DNA from: Theocolax elegans
Taxonomy: Eukaryota; Arthropoda; Insecta; Hymenoptera; Cerocephalidae
DNA length: 64,000 bases
Assembly (NCBI GenBank): GCA_026168455.1
Contig: CM047431.1
Span: 21,698,865-21,762,864, forward strand
Direction: 5' to 3'
Position numbers and translations under genes: made by a program. Positions 22,335-33,105 of this stretch are shown piece by piece. Every line of letters starts with the position of its first letter. Position 1 is the first letter of the stretch. Below the pieces are notes generated by a model. It was not told where the DNA came from and did no database searches. It saw only the letters and a program-made list of their open reading frames with translations.

Positions 22335-23145
22335 CAAAGGTTGAAGCCAAACGAATACCACGAGTACTTGCATAACGAAATGCAAGGAATGTATTCAGCA
22401 AAGGTAAAAAGGTTGAACCAAAACGAATACAACGAGTACTTACATAACGAAATGTAAGGAATGAATTCAGTAAAGCTAAGAAGGAATGAAGCAAATCGAA
22501 TACCACGAGTACTTGCATAGCGAAATGCAAGGAACGTATTCAGTAAAGGTAAAAAAATTATTCAAATCGAATACCACGAGTACTTGTATAGCAAAATGCA
22601 AGAAATTTAGTCAGTAAAGGTAAAAAAGATTGAAGCAAAACGAATACGACGAGTACTTGCATAGCGAAATGCAAGGAATGTATTCAGTATCGGTAAAAAA
22701 GATTGAAGCAAAACGAATACGACGAGTACTTGCATAGCGAAATGCAAGGAATGTATTCAGTATCGGTAAAAAAGATTGAAGCAAAATGAATACGACGAGT
22801 ACTTACATAGCGAAATGTAAGGAATGTATTCAGTAAAGGTAAAAAAGGTTGAAGCAAAATGAATACGACGAGTAATTACATAGCGTAATGTAAGGAATGT
22901 ATTCAGTAAAGGTAACAGGTTGAAGCAAAATGAATACGACGAGTACTTGCATAGCGAAATGCAAGGAATGTATTCAGTATCGGTAAAAAAAGGTTGAAGC
23001 AAAACGAATACGACGAGTACTTGCATAGCTAAATGCAAGGAATGTATTCAGTATCGGTAAAAAAAGGTTGAAGCAAAATGAATACGACGAGTACTTACAT
23101 AGCGAAATGTAAGGAAAGTATTTAGTAAAGGTAAAAGGCTCTACT
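22335..23145. repeat. 73-bp minisatellite with covarying hairpin
   Basis: Eleven units, marked by the conserved GAATAC at 22352, 22424, 22498, 22569, 22642, 22715, 22788, 22861, 22932, 23005 and 23080; steps are 71-75 bp. Each unit holds a hairpin such as CTTGCATAGCGAAATGCAAG. In several units both stem arms change together (CTTACAT...ATGTAAG). Related hairpins flank the array: near 22270-22288 (CTGAAT...ATGCAG) and at 23169-23186 (CTGCAT...ATGCAG). The minus-strand reading frames over it (FCFNL-type repeats) are read as shadows. Whether it is transcribed is unknown. Confidence 0.85.
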
Positions 23146-23199
23146 TGCGTTTTAGTTGGTATAGTCCGCTGCATAGAGAAATGCAGAAATAAGTGTATT

Positions 23200-25049
23200 T
23201 ACAGTATTATTCACTGCAGTAAATAAATGAAGTGAACGGTACAAATCACTACATTGCATAAAAAAGTAATATTTTAAATGTAACGCAATCTGTTGTATGC
23301 CTTTTTTGATTAATACCTACTGACTTCAAATTGTTTCATAAATTAATATTTAAAATATATATTTAAAATATATATATTTAATTCTAATGTTTTAAGCAAT
23401 CCGCTTGAAATTTTTCAGATTTTTAATTTAATATTATAAATATCATTTTTATTTTGAAAGATGCAGATTCCTATGATTTGGGTCTGACATCCCGTCAAAT
23501 AAATAAAATATACTAGTATTATCATCTATTTTGAGGTTATATTACATTACCGATACAATTATCGATAATTGTTGAGTTTGCAACCCCAATGGTTTTTGTA
23601 AAATAATGCAATGTACAAAAAAATATTGGTAAATGAATATGATAGCTGGAATGTACGATTAGCGCCATCTACTGTAAGCTTATAGCGTAATATAATGTTA
23701 CAACGGATGATGGCGCTGCTAGTACATTACAGCTTACTACATTACCTACGCTTCGTCGATAGTTTTTCGCTATGGCACCCCCTTAATTAATTTCCAGTTG
23801 TTTTGTTTTTATTTTTAGTTTTTGTAATTGATTAATATTAGATACAAAATAATTAAGAAATCTGCGCATGCGCGAATTTCGCACACTAGTGCGTGAAAGT
23901 GGTATTTCGCACACGCTGCACAGGCATTCAAAATGGCATTTGGCACACAGTGTTTCAAAAAATATATTATGATTAAATTTTCAATGGCATATCATTTTTT
24001 AAACTATAGACAGTTATATGATAGCGAATGTCAGAGCGGCAATTTCGATATGTCAAAACAAAGCGGCATACTTATATACGCATATAACTTCCTTTGTTAC
24101 CGACATCGACTTGCATTTTTTCATCTCTCTCTCTATTGACTTTCCTTTTTCTAGATCGCACGACGCATCGCCACAACTAGTAAATGTGTTAGACTCTTAA
24201 AATTGCAAAAAAAGTAACAAAACTTGAAATACTTTACCAAAACACAGATTTTCTTGAATAAAAAATACATTGAAATTATTATTTTCATGATAGCAAAATA
24301 GCAACAAATTATCATCAAATCTTGTTGCAATATACTGCACTATGTAAGCATTTACTGATTTAATTTTGCTACCAATTTGCTGAAAAAGAATTTCTCAGAT
24401 TATGATATATTTCTTAGCAAATATATACCAAAATTATATTTTCGTGCAGCAGAGTTAAATAACAAATTAATCTAAATCTGCGTCCTTATTAGTTAGCAAA
24501 TTTATAGCAATTAGTTGTTGCAACTTTTTTTAACAATTTTACATAAAATTTAGGTACACGTCGCTATTATGTAATGTCTTGTTAGCAAGTTTAACACAAG
24601 TTGTTTTCAAAAATTGTGTAGCAAGATTTAACGAAGTTTTGTCTGTGCAACTCTGTCTATTGGGGTATATGACACTCCTGTAAAAAGGTCGTTCCTAATT
24701 AGGACATTTTACGAAAAAGTAATTGCAAGTCTAGAATAACACATTGCACTCAGAATGTGCAGTACCAATCGCAGCTGATATACATAAATATAGTTTTATG
24801 TTGAATGACACAATTACATTTATATAGAAAGGCGCGATTTCTAAGTTATATATTATATATTATTTTGTTGTCATAAATTATGAAACCAATATTTTATACG
24901 TGTATTAATATTATCCAAAAAATTATTTTAATTATTGAATAATTAAACAATTTTGACGAAATAATTTTAAACATTACCTGCTGTTAAAACTTGACTGGAA
25001 ATAAATACTGTAAAGAAATATATCACAACAATAACCGCTTGATTGCAGT
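23200..25049. other. AT-rich intergenic sequence
   Basis: Nothing gene-like. A loose inverted repeat at about 23652-23727 pairs TGTACGATTAGCGCCATC with GATGGCGCTGCTAGTACA. A TTAA-bounded terminus ATGGCACCCCCTTAA at about 23774-23788 resembles ends near 7866 and 12646. GCGCATGCGCGAATTTCGCA near 23865 is CpG-rich. The rest, including 24180-24700, is unassigned. Confidence 0.4.
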
Positions 25050-25627
25050 GGCGCTACGGTTGTATGGCGAATTCGACGATAAACGTACTTCAAACCAGGG
25101 TTGTTAACGTGAGCGGAGCATTTCAACCGGTCTGCTCTAAAACTGGAGCAAATTTTTATTTTCTTGAACCGCTCCAAAATTGAACAAAATTGTATGCTCT
25201 TCGAAACGGTCAGGTTAAGAGCAGACCTATTTTTCTTTAAATTTATTTGCTCCGCTCCGAGTTGACCGGTGAGTGCTCTTTTATTTTTATTTTCTATTTA
25301 TTTATTTTTTTTTTTCGTTTATTATTAATTTTTTTGATAGTACAATAATAACATCAACAAGCTTTGGTTTGCAGTTAATTTTAATATATACATATGTTAT
25401 ATTTCAAAGTTGAATTAAACGTACTTGTCGATATTAAATCATTTTTAATACTTGTTCTAATGTGATGTAAACACAATTAATACTTCCAAGTAATTTAGTT
25501 TAGTACAAGGAGCTTGTACATTTACAGTAATTGCGTAAATACGTACAATTAAAGAGTAAGAATTTAGTAAGGAAAATCCGTGCAAGTAGACAGCAGTCAA
25601 ACACATTGATTATATCATCGTGCAAAT

Positions 25628-25765
25628 ATGAGTGATACCGAAGACAAAGATCGAAGTGAATCAATAAAAAACAAACCATCGCGCATCGTGGGTATGTATT
25701 ATAATTACGATGAGAAAACCAATCGTTCACATTGTAAAATTCCTGGATGTACGAAAAGTTACAAG
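25628..25765 (+). pseudogene. hAT transposase exon, BED-type zinc finger (part 1)
   Basis: 46 codons from an ATG at 25628, ending at a donor-like AAG|GTTAAA. Residues 23-28 (MYYNYD) stand where BED fingers have an aromatic stretch. Cys residues at about 36 and 41 (HCKIPGC) are the first ligand pair. The frame joins in phase 0 to the exon at 26006. Acidic and lysine-rich start (DTEDKDRSES). The catalytic part is missing from the window, so this is a relic unless it is spliced to something else. Confidence 0.6.
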
Positions 25766-26005
25766 GTTAAATTTCTACTATTCTTTACTTTATGACTAAA
25801 TATTGATAAAATAATGATAAATGTTAGTATTTAATAAAATAATTAGAGAAGTAATCAAAATAAAATGTAAAGTTCTATAAATAAATTAAGAATTAAAACT
25901 ATAATGAATTGAACATAGAGTAAAGTGAATTCGTTGATTTTCAATTAATATACATAAAAAGTTAAGTGCATTATATTGTAATTTAATAATAAATTGATAC
26001 TGTAG

Positions 26006-26148
26006 GGAAGGCATACTTCAAACCTTCGAAGACATATTCAAGGATCGCATGGGAATGAAGCTGATGTTATGATTGCTGAATTTATAACATTAGAAAATGA
26101 ACGTAAAAGACGAATTAATTCGAATGAGCCTCAATTGAACCCTTCGTG
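26006..26148 (+). pseudogene. hAT transposase exon, BED-type zinc finger (part 2)
   Basis: Acceptor-like TACTGTAG at 25998-26005, donor-like GTAAGT at 26149. The frame reads GRHTSNLRRHIQGSH, giving the two His ligands (H-x4-H) that complete the finger begun in the previous exon, then a charged helix (LENERKRRINSNE). The TSNL..H pattern is typical of BED fingers of hAT transposases. No later exon was found before the LINE insertion. Confidence 0.6.
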
Positions 26149-26941
26149 TAAGTACTTATATGGTAAAAATACATTTCAATCAGGCATGCAAAAATTTTTA
26201 ATGATCCATTAATAATTAATAATTAAAATTTTAATTATTAATTACAAGAAGATGTAAGAAATAATTAAATTTTAGTTATTAATTGTAAGAAGATGTAATT
26301 AATTATTCTTACATCCCTGATTAAAAAAAATAATTATCGTTTTGTACTTGCTTAAAATTAATTAAACAATGTCCAAGCTATTAGCTAAAGGAAACTACTT
26401 GCCAATTAAGTGGCAGCGGTTTCTTCATTTATTTTATTTAAAAAATATTAAACCTCAAATCAATTAAAATTTTCACTGTAACAAATTTTATAATTTTTTA
26501 ATTATTCATAATCAATACATTAAATTTTAAAGTTTAAATTAAATTTTTAAGTAATCTCAGTCCACATTTGTTAAATGACATACTATTTGTGAGGTGTAAT
26601 AGAATATTTAGTTAAAAAAAATGAATTATGTATTTATACAATTCCAATATCATACGTTATTTTCCAACATATTCATTTGCAAAAATTTTGATTAAAAAAT
26701 TAAAAAATTTGATTTTGTTAAACAAATTTTCAGTTCATTCTTATTTTTTACCCTTTAATGCCTGGCATCTTGTTTTTACTTAAATAAAAATTTTTATTTT
26801 TTAGCAGTCCTATAGAAACAAGGAAAAAAACTAAAAAAATTATTTTTGTTAATAAACATTTTTGAATATAAATAACAATTGTATCATATATGATACATCA
26901 GGCAACAATGGAAAGCAAAATTCAATACAAATCAATAAATA

Positions 26942-26967
26942 TGTGTGTGTGTGCGTGTGTGTGTATG
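26942..26967. repeat. (GT)n tract, right of LINE 3' end
   Basis: GTGTGTGTGTGCGTGTGTGT directly beside the poly(T) that marks the minus-strand LINE tail. Together with the tract at 32363-32427 it forms the split microsatellite target. Confidence 0.85.
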
Positions 26968-27176
26968 TTTTTTTTTTTTTTTTTTTTTTTTCCGAAGAGG
27001 TGGAGAAATGCTTAATGCACCATGACTGGAGCCATGCGAGACTCCCCGTGTGTGGGACTTTCCTACCGAAGGATGTCGATAGGCATACCCACTAAAACTC
27101 CACCTCTTTCCTTACCTCTATTCCCCCGCGGGAGCCGCCGCAAGGCATTACTTCGCGGGGGGAGGCAACGGCTACA

Positions 27177-30100
27177 CTAGCCCACTACCGCTGCCATCGC
27201 AACTCCTCTCTCCTCTTCTCTTCTGATGAGACCCAGCCTGTCCACTACGGACGTACAGAGGGTCACTACCGCGTTCCATCCCTCCTGGGAGTCAAGCAGG
27301 TACGCCCCGATGCTCTCAGGGGTGAGGGGACCGCTCCAAGTGACTTGAAACTGGTCCCGTTCCTCCCTGAAACGAGGACACCATAGGAGGACGTGTTCCA
27401 CGTCTTCGTCCACCCCTGGACAAGCCGGGCACTCTGCGCTGCCGTAGACCCCTATACGAAATAGGTAGCTACGGAAGCATCCGTGCCCGGTCAACACCTG
27501 GGTAAGCTGGAAACTGACGAAGCCGTGTTTCCTGCTCGCCCACTCCCGGATCCGCGGGATGATGCGATAGGTCCAGCGGCCGTCCCTGGCTGAGTCCCAT
27601 CTCCGCTGCCACTCCTCTACGGTCCGCAATGACCATCGGTTATAGCAGCGATTCTCTTCTACGCGTCGCCCACCCTCACGGTGTCTTTCAGCTCTCTCGG
27701 CTGCCAGGAGGTCGAAGGGGGCGGTCCCCGCGATCACCGAGAGCGCAATGTCAGATACGGTTCGGTACGCCCGGGCCACCCTTAGCGCGGCTATCCTGCA
27801 GGCTCTCTGACACGGAGCACCAAAGCTCTTGTGCCTGTTCAGGGCATCAGCCCAGATAGGAGCTCCGTATAAAATTACTGAGCTCACCACCGAGGCAAGG
27901 TGAGACCTTCGCGGTTGCTGGGGTCCCCCGATGTTGGGCATGATGCCCGCCAGCGCACGGGCCACCTTTGCCACCTTTGAGCCTGCGTTCGCGAGATGGT
28001 GTTTGAACGACAGCCGCGCGTCTAGTGTGACCCCTAAATACTTCAACGTTTTCACCGACCGTATCCGTTCTTTACCTACCGTGAAGGTGGCGGGCCTCTC
28101 CTTTTTTGTGCGAGAGATGAGCACCGCCTCCGTTTTTTCCGCCGCCAGCCTAAGTCCGTGGTCTCTCAACCAAGTGGCGACCACTTCTATAGAGACGTCT
28201 CCGAGATATTCGATCTCTTCGACACTCTTTGCGACCACCACTAGCGCCACGTCGTCCGCGAAAGCCACCATCGAGACACCCTCCGGAAGTTGCTGCCTAA
28301 GCAGGCCGTCATAGACAACGTTCCAGAGTAGGGGCCCAATGACCGAACCCTGCGGCACGCCTCCCGTGATGTTGTGGGAGTGCACACCGTCGTCGGTGTC
28401 GTAGAGCAGAGTACGGTCAGTCAGGTAACTCGACCTCCCTGAGATAGAGTGGCACTTGGAAGTGCTGCAGGGACAGCATGATGTCGTCCCATCTGGCAGA
28501 GTTGAAGGCATTCCGGATGTCCAAGGTGATGATGGCACACATCCGCCTTGCACTCCGACCAGCATTGATGGCGTTTGTGGCTATGCCAACAACTCTGCCT
28601 ACAGCATCCATGGTCGATCGACCCTTTCGGAAGCCGAACTGGTTGTCGGAGAGGTCTCCGGCCCGACCGATGGCCTCTGCAAGCCTGGCGCAGATCACCC
28701 GCTCCAGGAGCTTCCCAACTATATCCAGTAGACAGAGCGGGCGGTAAGATGATGGCTCCTCCGGGGGTTTGTTTCCCTTTGGTAGGAGTACCAGCCTCTG
28801 CGTCTTCCACTGGGCCGGGAAGCAACCTCCTCTTATGCATGCGTTGAATGCGTCCAGGAACAAGCCCGGAGCACTCATCGCCGCTGTCTTGACGGCCAGG
28901 CCAGGTATTCCGTCAGGCCCTGGGGCTTTACGTACGGAAATACCCTTAGCGGCCATCCTCAGTTCGGCTTCACTAATGCCTGGCGACTCGGCTGCACCAA
29001 TGGTGGCCATCAGGCGCGTCTCTGCTGCCCTTTTCCGATGTTCTGGAAACAGGTGGCGGACGACTCCGTCCAGAAAAACTGGGTCAGTGGGTGCAACAGC
29101 TCCCCCGGGGTTGATCTTATTCATAACCGTTTTATACGGTCTGCCCCAGGGGTCGTGGTCCACCTCCTCACAGAGCTCCCGCCAACACTTTCTCTTGGCA
29201 GCCTTGATGGCCACCTTGAGATCCCTCCGCTTTTGTTCGTATTCTGCGGAACGATCTTGGAATCGCGGTGTTCCCCTCGCTCTTTGGTGCAGCCTTCTGG
29301 CACGCAGGCACTCACGTCTCTTTTCTGCGATGTCCTCACTCCACCAGATTATCGGTGGGCGGCCGCGAGGGTTAAACTTCACGGCCATAGAGGCATCGCA
29401 AGCCGCTGTTAGGGCATTCGTGAGGCCTCGTGCTTTTTCTTCGGCGGTTCCCTCCACTTTTGCCCCCTCAAGGGAGCAGAGGAACGTCTCACGATCAAAC
29501 GTGGCTGGTGCCCATCTCTCTCTTGCTCCTCTTCCTGCTCTCTTTGTCCTCCCGCTGGTCAGCTGGAGCTGGTACACGAGTGCTTGGTGGTCACTACCCG
29601 TGTAACGATCGCTAACTTTCCAGCCGAGTCCCCCTCTCCCCATCAATCTAGGATCGACGAAAGTGAGGTCGACTATGGACGACTTGCCGGCTTTTGTGAA
29701 AGTCGGCGTTGTCCCTGTGTTAGCGATCTCCAGCCCCAGTAGAGCGAACGCCTCGAGAAGTGCGCGACCACGCGCGTTGGTCTTGGCGCTACCCCAGTCC
29801 GTCGCCCAAGCATTAAAGTCCCCACCGATTGCGACCGGTAGCCGTGAGGACCGAGCACTGGTGACGACTGCATCCAGAGATCTCGCAGAGTCCTCGGTGC
29901 AATCGCTGGGCGGGAAGTAGCAGCTGTACATGCGTACATTCGCCACCTCCACCCAGGTAAAGCTGGGAAGGGGGGCGACCATCTTTCTGGAGATGTGTAT
30001 ATTTCCACATACCCAGATGGCCGCCTTGCCCGTGGCATCCCTTACCCAGTTCGACTTCTCGAGATCCCGGAACTCCTCGCTGATGATCGCTACGTCCGCT

Positions 30101-30204
30101 CTCTCCTCTTTGACCAGCTGGGACAGCAAGTCCTGGGCCACAGCGCAGTGGTTGAGGTTTATTTGGAGCACCTTAATCATTTTTGATGTGTGCTCCTTCC
30201 TCAT
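27177..30204 (-). pseudogene. LINE ORF2: endonuclease - reverse transcriptase
   Basis: About 1,000 codons from the ATG at 30180 (an in-frame ATG at 30204 lies 8 codons earlier). The start ATG overlaps the ORF1 stop as ATGATTAA. The N-terminal APE-type endonuclease shows INLNHC, IISEEF, GGDFNAW and TGSDHQAL, which cleaves the target. The RT follows with KAPGPDGIPG, SSYRPLCLLD, TLDIRNAFNSARW (motif A), GGVPQGSVIGPLLWN (motif B) and AFADDVALV (motif C, catalytic FADD). The C-terminus has CPACPG...EHVLLWCPRF, the Cys/His motif of this clade. A 5-bp deletion near 28424-28430, relative to the copies at 55650 and 61190, shifts the frame after ...YLREV, so one protein cannot be made from this copy. 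Confidence 0.93.
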
Positions 30205-31657
30205 GTGAGGTCTTGGCTTTGGCCTCGCAATCCACTGCTTTGTGGCCCTCTTGGCCGCACCGATAGCATTGCGCTGACCGGTCGACTGCGCTCTTGCACT
30301 CCCTCGCGATGTGTCCCGATTCGTGGCATCGGTAGCAGCGCGAGGATACCTCTCGCAGTCGAACTCTGCAATTTACCCATCCGATCCGGAGCTTCCCGTC
30401 TTGCAGCAGTTTTTTGGCTGCTACTGCCGGAAGCTGGATGGTCTCAGCTAGGGTGCCACTGTAGGACCCCCTGGTTTTAATATTATCCGGGGATACCACA
30501 TTTGGCTCGATCTTTGCCGCAATCGCTGCGGCCACCTCCATTGTTGCCGTGGACTCGTCCATGTCCCTGATGGTGATGGACACTTTGTGAGTCAGCAGCT
30601 GGACCTATGCTGACCCACTCAGGGTGGACGAGACCACTGTCCTCAGCTCCGCCGTTTCCGTTCCGGGTCGCCCCAGTTCGAGGAGGAGCTCTCCAGCCCT
30701 GGTGCGCCTGATACGCGTGACCCGTTCTCCTAGTGCCTTTAGCTCCGGTGCAGCCTTGACCTTCCGGAGAATGTCAGCGTAGGAAGAGCCCCCGCTAGGT
30801 GTCTTGATCTTGATGGCATCTGGGCGTGGGTGTCTTACTCCGGCCTTAGGCTCTGCCGTGCCTTTGGTCGGTTTGCTGTCACGTTTCTGCTGTTCATGCT
30901 GCTTCGGCTGGCTGTTCTTCATCTTCTTCTTCTTGCCCTTCTTCACTACTGTGACCCAGTCAGGGACTTTTGACTGGTTCCCACTCGTCTTAGGAACGGA
31001 TGGCGAAGCATCTGCTGGCCCATTTTTGTTAGTGGGCTGCTTCGACCCCTTCTTCCTTTTCTCCGGGGGTTGCTGAGGTGGTGAAGGCTTTTCCCTTTCC
31101 ACCGGCCTCCTTTGACGCTCTTCAGCGCGAAAGATGGGCGACGTTTGGCACGTTCCATCCCTACGCGCATCCGCCATTTTAGTTTTCGGCGCTGTCACAC
31201 ACACAGCACTGTTCACCCGCGCGTATTCATTGAGAGCTCTGCTGGTTGCTCTCGCCATACTCTTCAGCTCTTTGTGGATATTGTTCTTATTAAGAACAAA
31301 CTCCACCAGCGTATCTACCTTCTCCCGCAGACGGAGAAAAGCTCTGTCAGCGTCACTCGACATCCCAGTCGAGGGCAGGTCACACGTAGCATTAGATGCT
31401 ACAGAGGCCGAGTGACCAACCTCCGCAGCACTTACCATTTTAACGGTGTGAGTTTGGTCCCCCCCAAAATCCTTGGGACCAGCACTGACCACCGGGGCTT
31501 TCACCCGATCGGAATCAGTGGCGGGATTTGACAGGATTGCCATGCCCGCTTGGGGTAGTGTTGTTTTTAGCTCACTATCCATACTTGGTTTACTTTCGGG
31601 GTGCCTTCCCCTATCTGGTTTTGGTTCGCCCCGAATATTTGATTTTTTCGGTACCAT
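30173..31657 (-). pseudogene. LINE ORF1: gag-like nucleic-acid-binding protein
   Basis: Starts MVPKKSN at 31657. The first half is hydrophilic with lysine/proline-rich stretches (KKGKKKKMKN, PPQQPPEKRKKG). A TAG falls after 350 codons (about 30602-30604). The same frame continues (VQLLTHK...) through the conserved RDMDE region to the zinc knuckles CYRCHESGHIAREC and CYRCGQEGHKAVDC, ending at 30173. ORF1 proteins bind element RNA and carry it to the target. The single in-frame amber codon points to a recent nonsense change; programmed readthrough is a less likely alternative. Confidence 0.9.
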
Positions 31658-31737
31658 CCATATCTGGAAAGCATTCCCCTATCCACCACCTGGGCAGGCG
31701 CCACGATGCGGGACCAGCAAACCCGGCACGGGCGTAC

Positions 31738-32363
31738 TACTACTAAAACTCCACCTCTTTTCTTACCTTTATGCCCCCGCGGAAACCGCCGCAAGGCATT
31801 ACTTCGCGGGGGGAGGCACGGCTAGATTAGCCCACTACTGTTGCTATCGCAACTCCTGTCTCCTCTTCTCTTCTGATGAGACCCAGCCTGTCCACTACGG
31901 ACGTACAGAGGGTCACTACCGCGTTCCATCCCTCCTGGGAGTCAAGCAGGCACGCCCCGATGCCCTCAGGGGTGAGGGGACCGCTCCAAGTGACTTGAAA
32001 CTGGTCCCGTTCCTCCCTGAAACGAGGACACCATAAGAGGACGTGTTCCACGTCTTCGTCCACCCCTGGACAAGCCGGGCACTCTGCGCTGCCGTAGACC
32101 CCTATACAAAATAGGTAGCTACGGAAGCATCCGTGCCCGGTCAGCACCTGGGTAAGCTGGAAACTGACGAAGCCGTGTTTCCTGCTCGCCCACTCCCGGA
32201 TCCGCGGGATGATGCGGTAGGTCCAGCGGCCGTCCCTGGCTGAGTCCCATCTCCGCTGCCACTCCTCTACGGTCCGCAATGACCATCGGTTGTGGCAGCG
32301 GTTCTCTTCTAGGCGTCGCCCACCCGCGACCACCGAGAGCGCAATGTCACCCGGCACGGGCGT
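31738..32363 (-). mobile_element. Internally deleted LINE (SIDE-like), copy 1
   Basis: Minus strand. It begins with the LINE 5' terminal CGCCCGTGCCGGGT and jumps directly to the C-terminal end of ORF2 (GACATTGCGCTCTCGGTGGT). A further deletion of about 70 bp removes the stretch between ALSV(I/V)AG and GGRR-EENRC. The rest of the ORF2 end, including the Cys/His motif, is present to its stop at 31827. Its 3' UTR is cut at GGAGTTTTAGT and fused, without poly(A), to the 5' end of the full LINE. The same two deletions recur at 50847-51568, so this is a copied form. Confidence 0.85.
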
Positions 32364-32365
32364 GT

Positions 32366-32425
<60 letters not shown>

Positions 32426-32427
32426 AT
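32363..32427. repeat. (GT)n tract at LINE 5' side
   Basis: TG dinucleotides with two TATG interruptions directly abut the LINE derivative. Beyond it come TA-rich bases and a hAT subterminal region. Confidence 0.9.
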
Positions 32428-33105
32428 AATATCTATATACATATATATATGATACACTCGGCGACAACGGGTTAATAGCATTACCTATTACCTCTTTATC
32501 TCACTCTGTCTCTGCTAATTTAATTTTCCTTTGAAGATCGGTTAAAAACCGTTTCATTTTGTTCAAGACCGCTTTCAGACCGGACAATGTTTAGTGCAGC
32601 TCAGAGTAAAATAATTTAAACCGCTCCAATCTGACCGAACCAAATAAGAAAATGCTCAAAATTTTTGAGCGGTCATTTGTTGAAAAAGCGGTCCAAAACC
32701 GCTCCGTGAGCAAAAGAACTGCTCGGTTAACAACCCTGCTTCAAACATAAATTTTAAACATTACAGCTGGTTTTGGCTGCTGTAAGGTACTTTCCTCCGT
32801 AGCTGTGACTACAATTAAGGTAACTATGCTATTATAATTGGTTGCAAATTTTTATTTTTTAAAGAAATGTGTAATGTGTCGCTACTCTCAAGCCCGATGG
32901 CATATAAGACGTATTACACGTTTCTTTACAAAAAATACACGTTTACTGTCGAGAGTAATAGTTTCATAACCTTAACCTTGGTCATAGCTAGAGGGAAAAG
33001 TACCTTACAACAGCCCAAATTATCTGTAATTTTTAAAATTTATGTTTAAAGTACGTTCATTGTCGAATTTGCCACCTAACTGCAGCGCCACTGACATCAA
33101 GTGAA

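Larger units (their letters stand above)
26968..31737 (-). mobile_element. R1-clade LINE, nearly full length, (CA)n target
   Basis: About 4.77 kb, minus strand. The 5' end is the CGCCCGTGCCGGGT region (31734 to 31721), followed by ORF1 (31657-30173), ORF2 (30180-27177), a 3' UTR of about 185 bp and a poly(A) tail (poly(T) at about 26969-26990). ORF1 with CCHC knuckles, an APE-type endonuclease, RT, and a C-terminal Cys/His motif are the R1-clade layout. Within that clade, Waldo and Mino lineages insert in ACAY or AC repeats and TRAS/SART in telomeric repeats. Here every copy is bounded by (CA)n, so a Waldo/Mino-like lineage is inferred. It has a nonsense codon in ORF1 and a frameshift in ORF2. 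Confidence 0.92.
25096..32738. mobile_element. hAT-superfamily DNA transposon carrying a nested LINE
   Basis: Terminal inverted repeat CAGGGTTGTTAAC at both ends with an exact 8-bp target duplication. Subterminal regions (25096-25280 and about 32530-32738) are crowded with GAGCGG / CCGCTC and GACCGG-like motifs, probably transposase-binding repeats. Two plus-strand exons encode an N-terminal zinc finger. The DDE and dimerisation domains are not found, and about 5.4 kb in the middle is LINE sequence inside a (GT)n tract. The segments 25281-25627 and 26149-26940 are AT-rich with no recognised coding. It is defective as seen. Confidence 0.85.
25088..32746. repeat. 8-bp target duplication of the hAT element
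   Basis: CTTCAAAC at 25088-25095 and 32739-32746. Eight bases is the hallmark of hAT transposases. Confidence 0.88.
25050..33093. mobile_element. Palindromic MITE split by a hAT insertion
   Basis: The left piece (about 25050-25095) plus the piece after the hAT element (32747 to about 32860) together match the reverse complement of about 32930-33093. Shared landmarks in order are CAGTGGCGC, GGCGAATTCGAC / GGCAAATTCGAC, ACGTACTTCAAAC / ACGTACTTTAAAC, ATAAATTTTAAA and GGCTGCTGTAAGGTACTTT. The intact right arm therefore preserves the unoccupied form of the hAT target site. No coding sequence belongs to this MITE. Confidence 0.75.

Noticed and set aside
22335..23145. CRISPR-like array
   Set aside because: Palindromic repeats at regular spacing, but the whole 73-bp unit is repeated with no unique spacers and the DNA is eukaryotic; it is a minisatellite.
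27629..31531. Plus-strand frames across the minus-strand LINE
   Set aside because: Shadows of ORF1 and ORF2 in GC-rich sequence; they carry no domains and the opposite strand has clear EN, RT and zinc-knuckle motifs.
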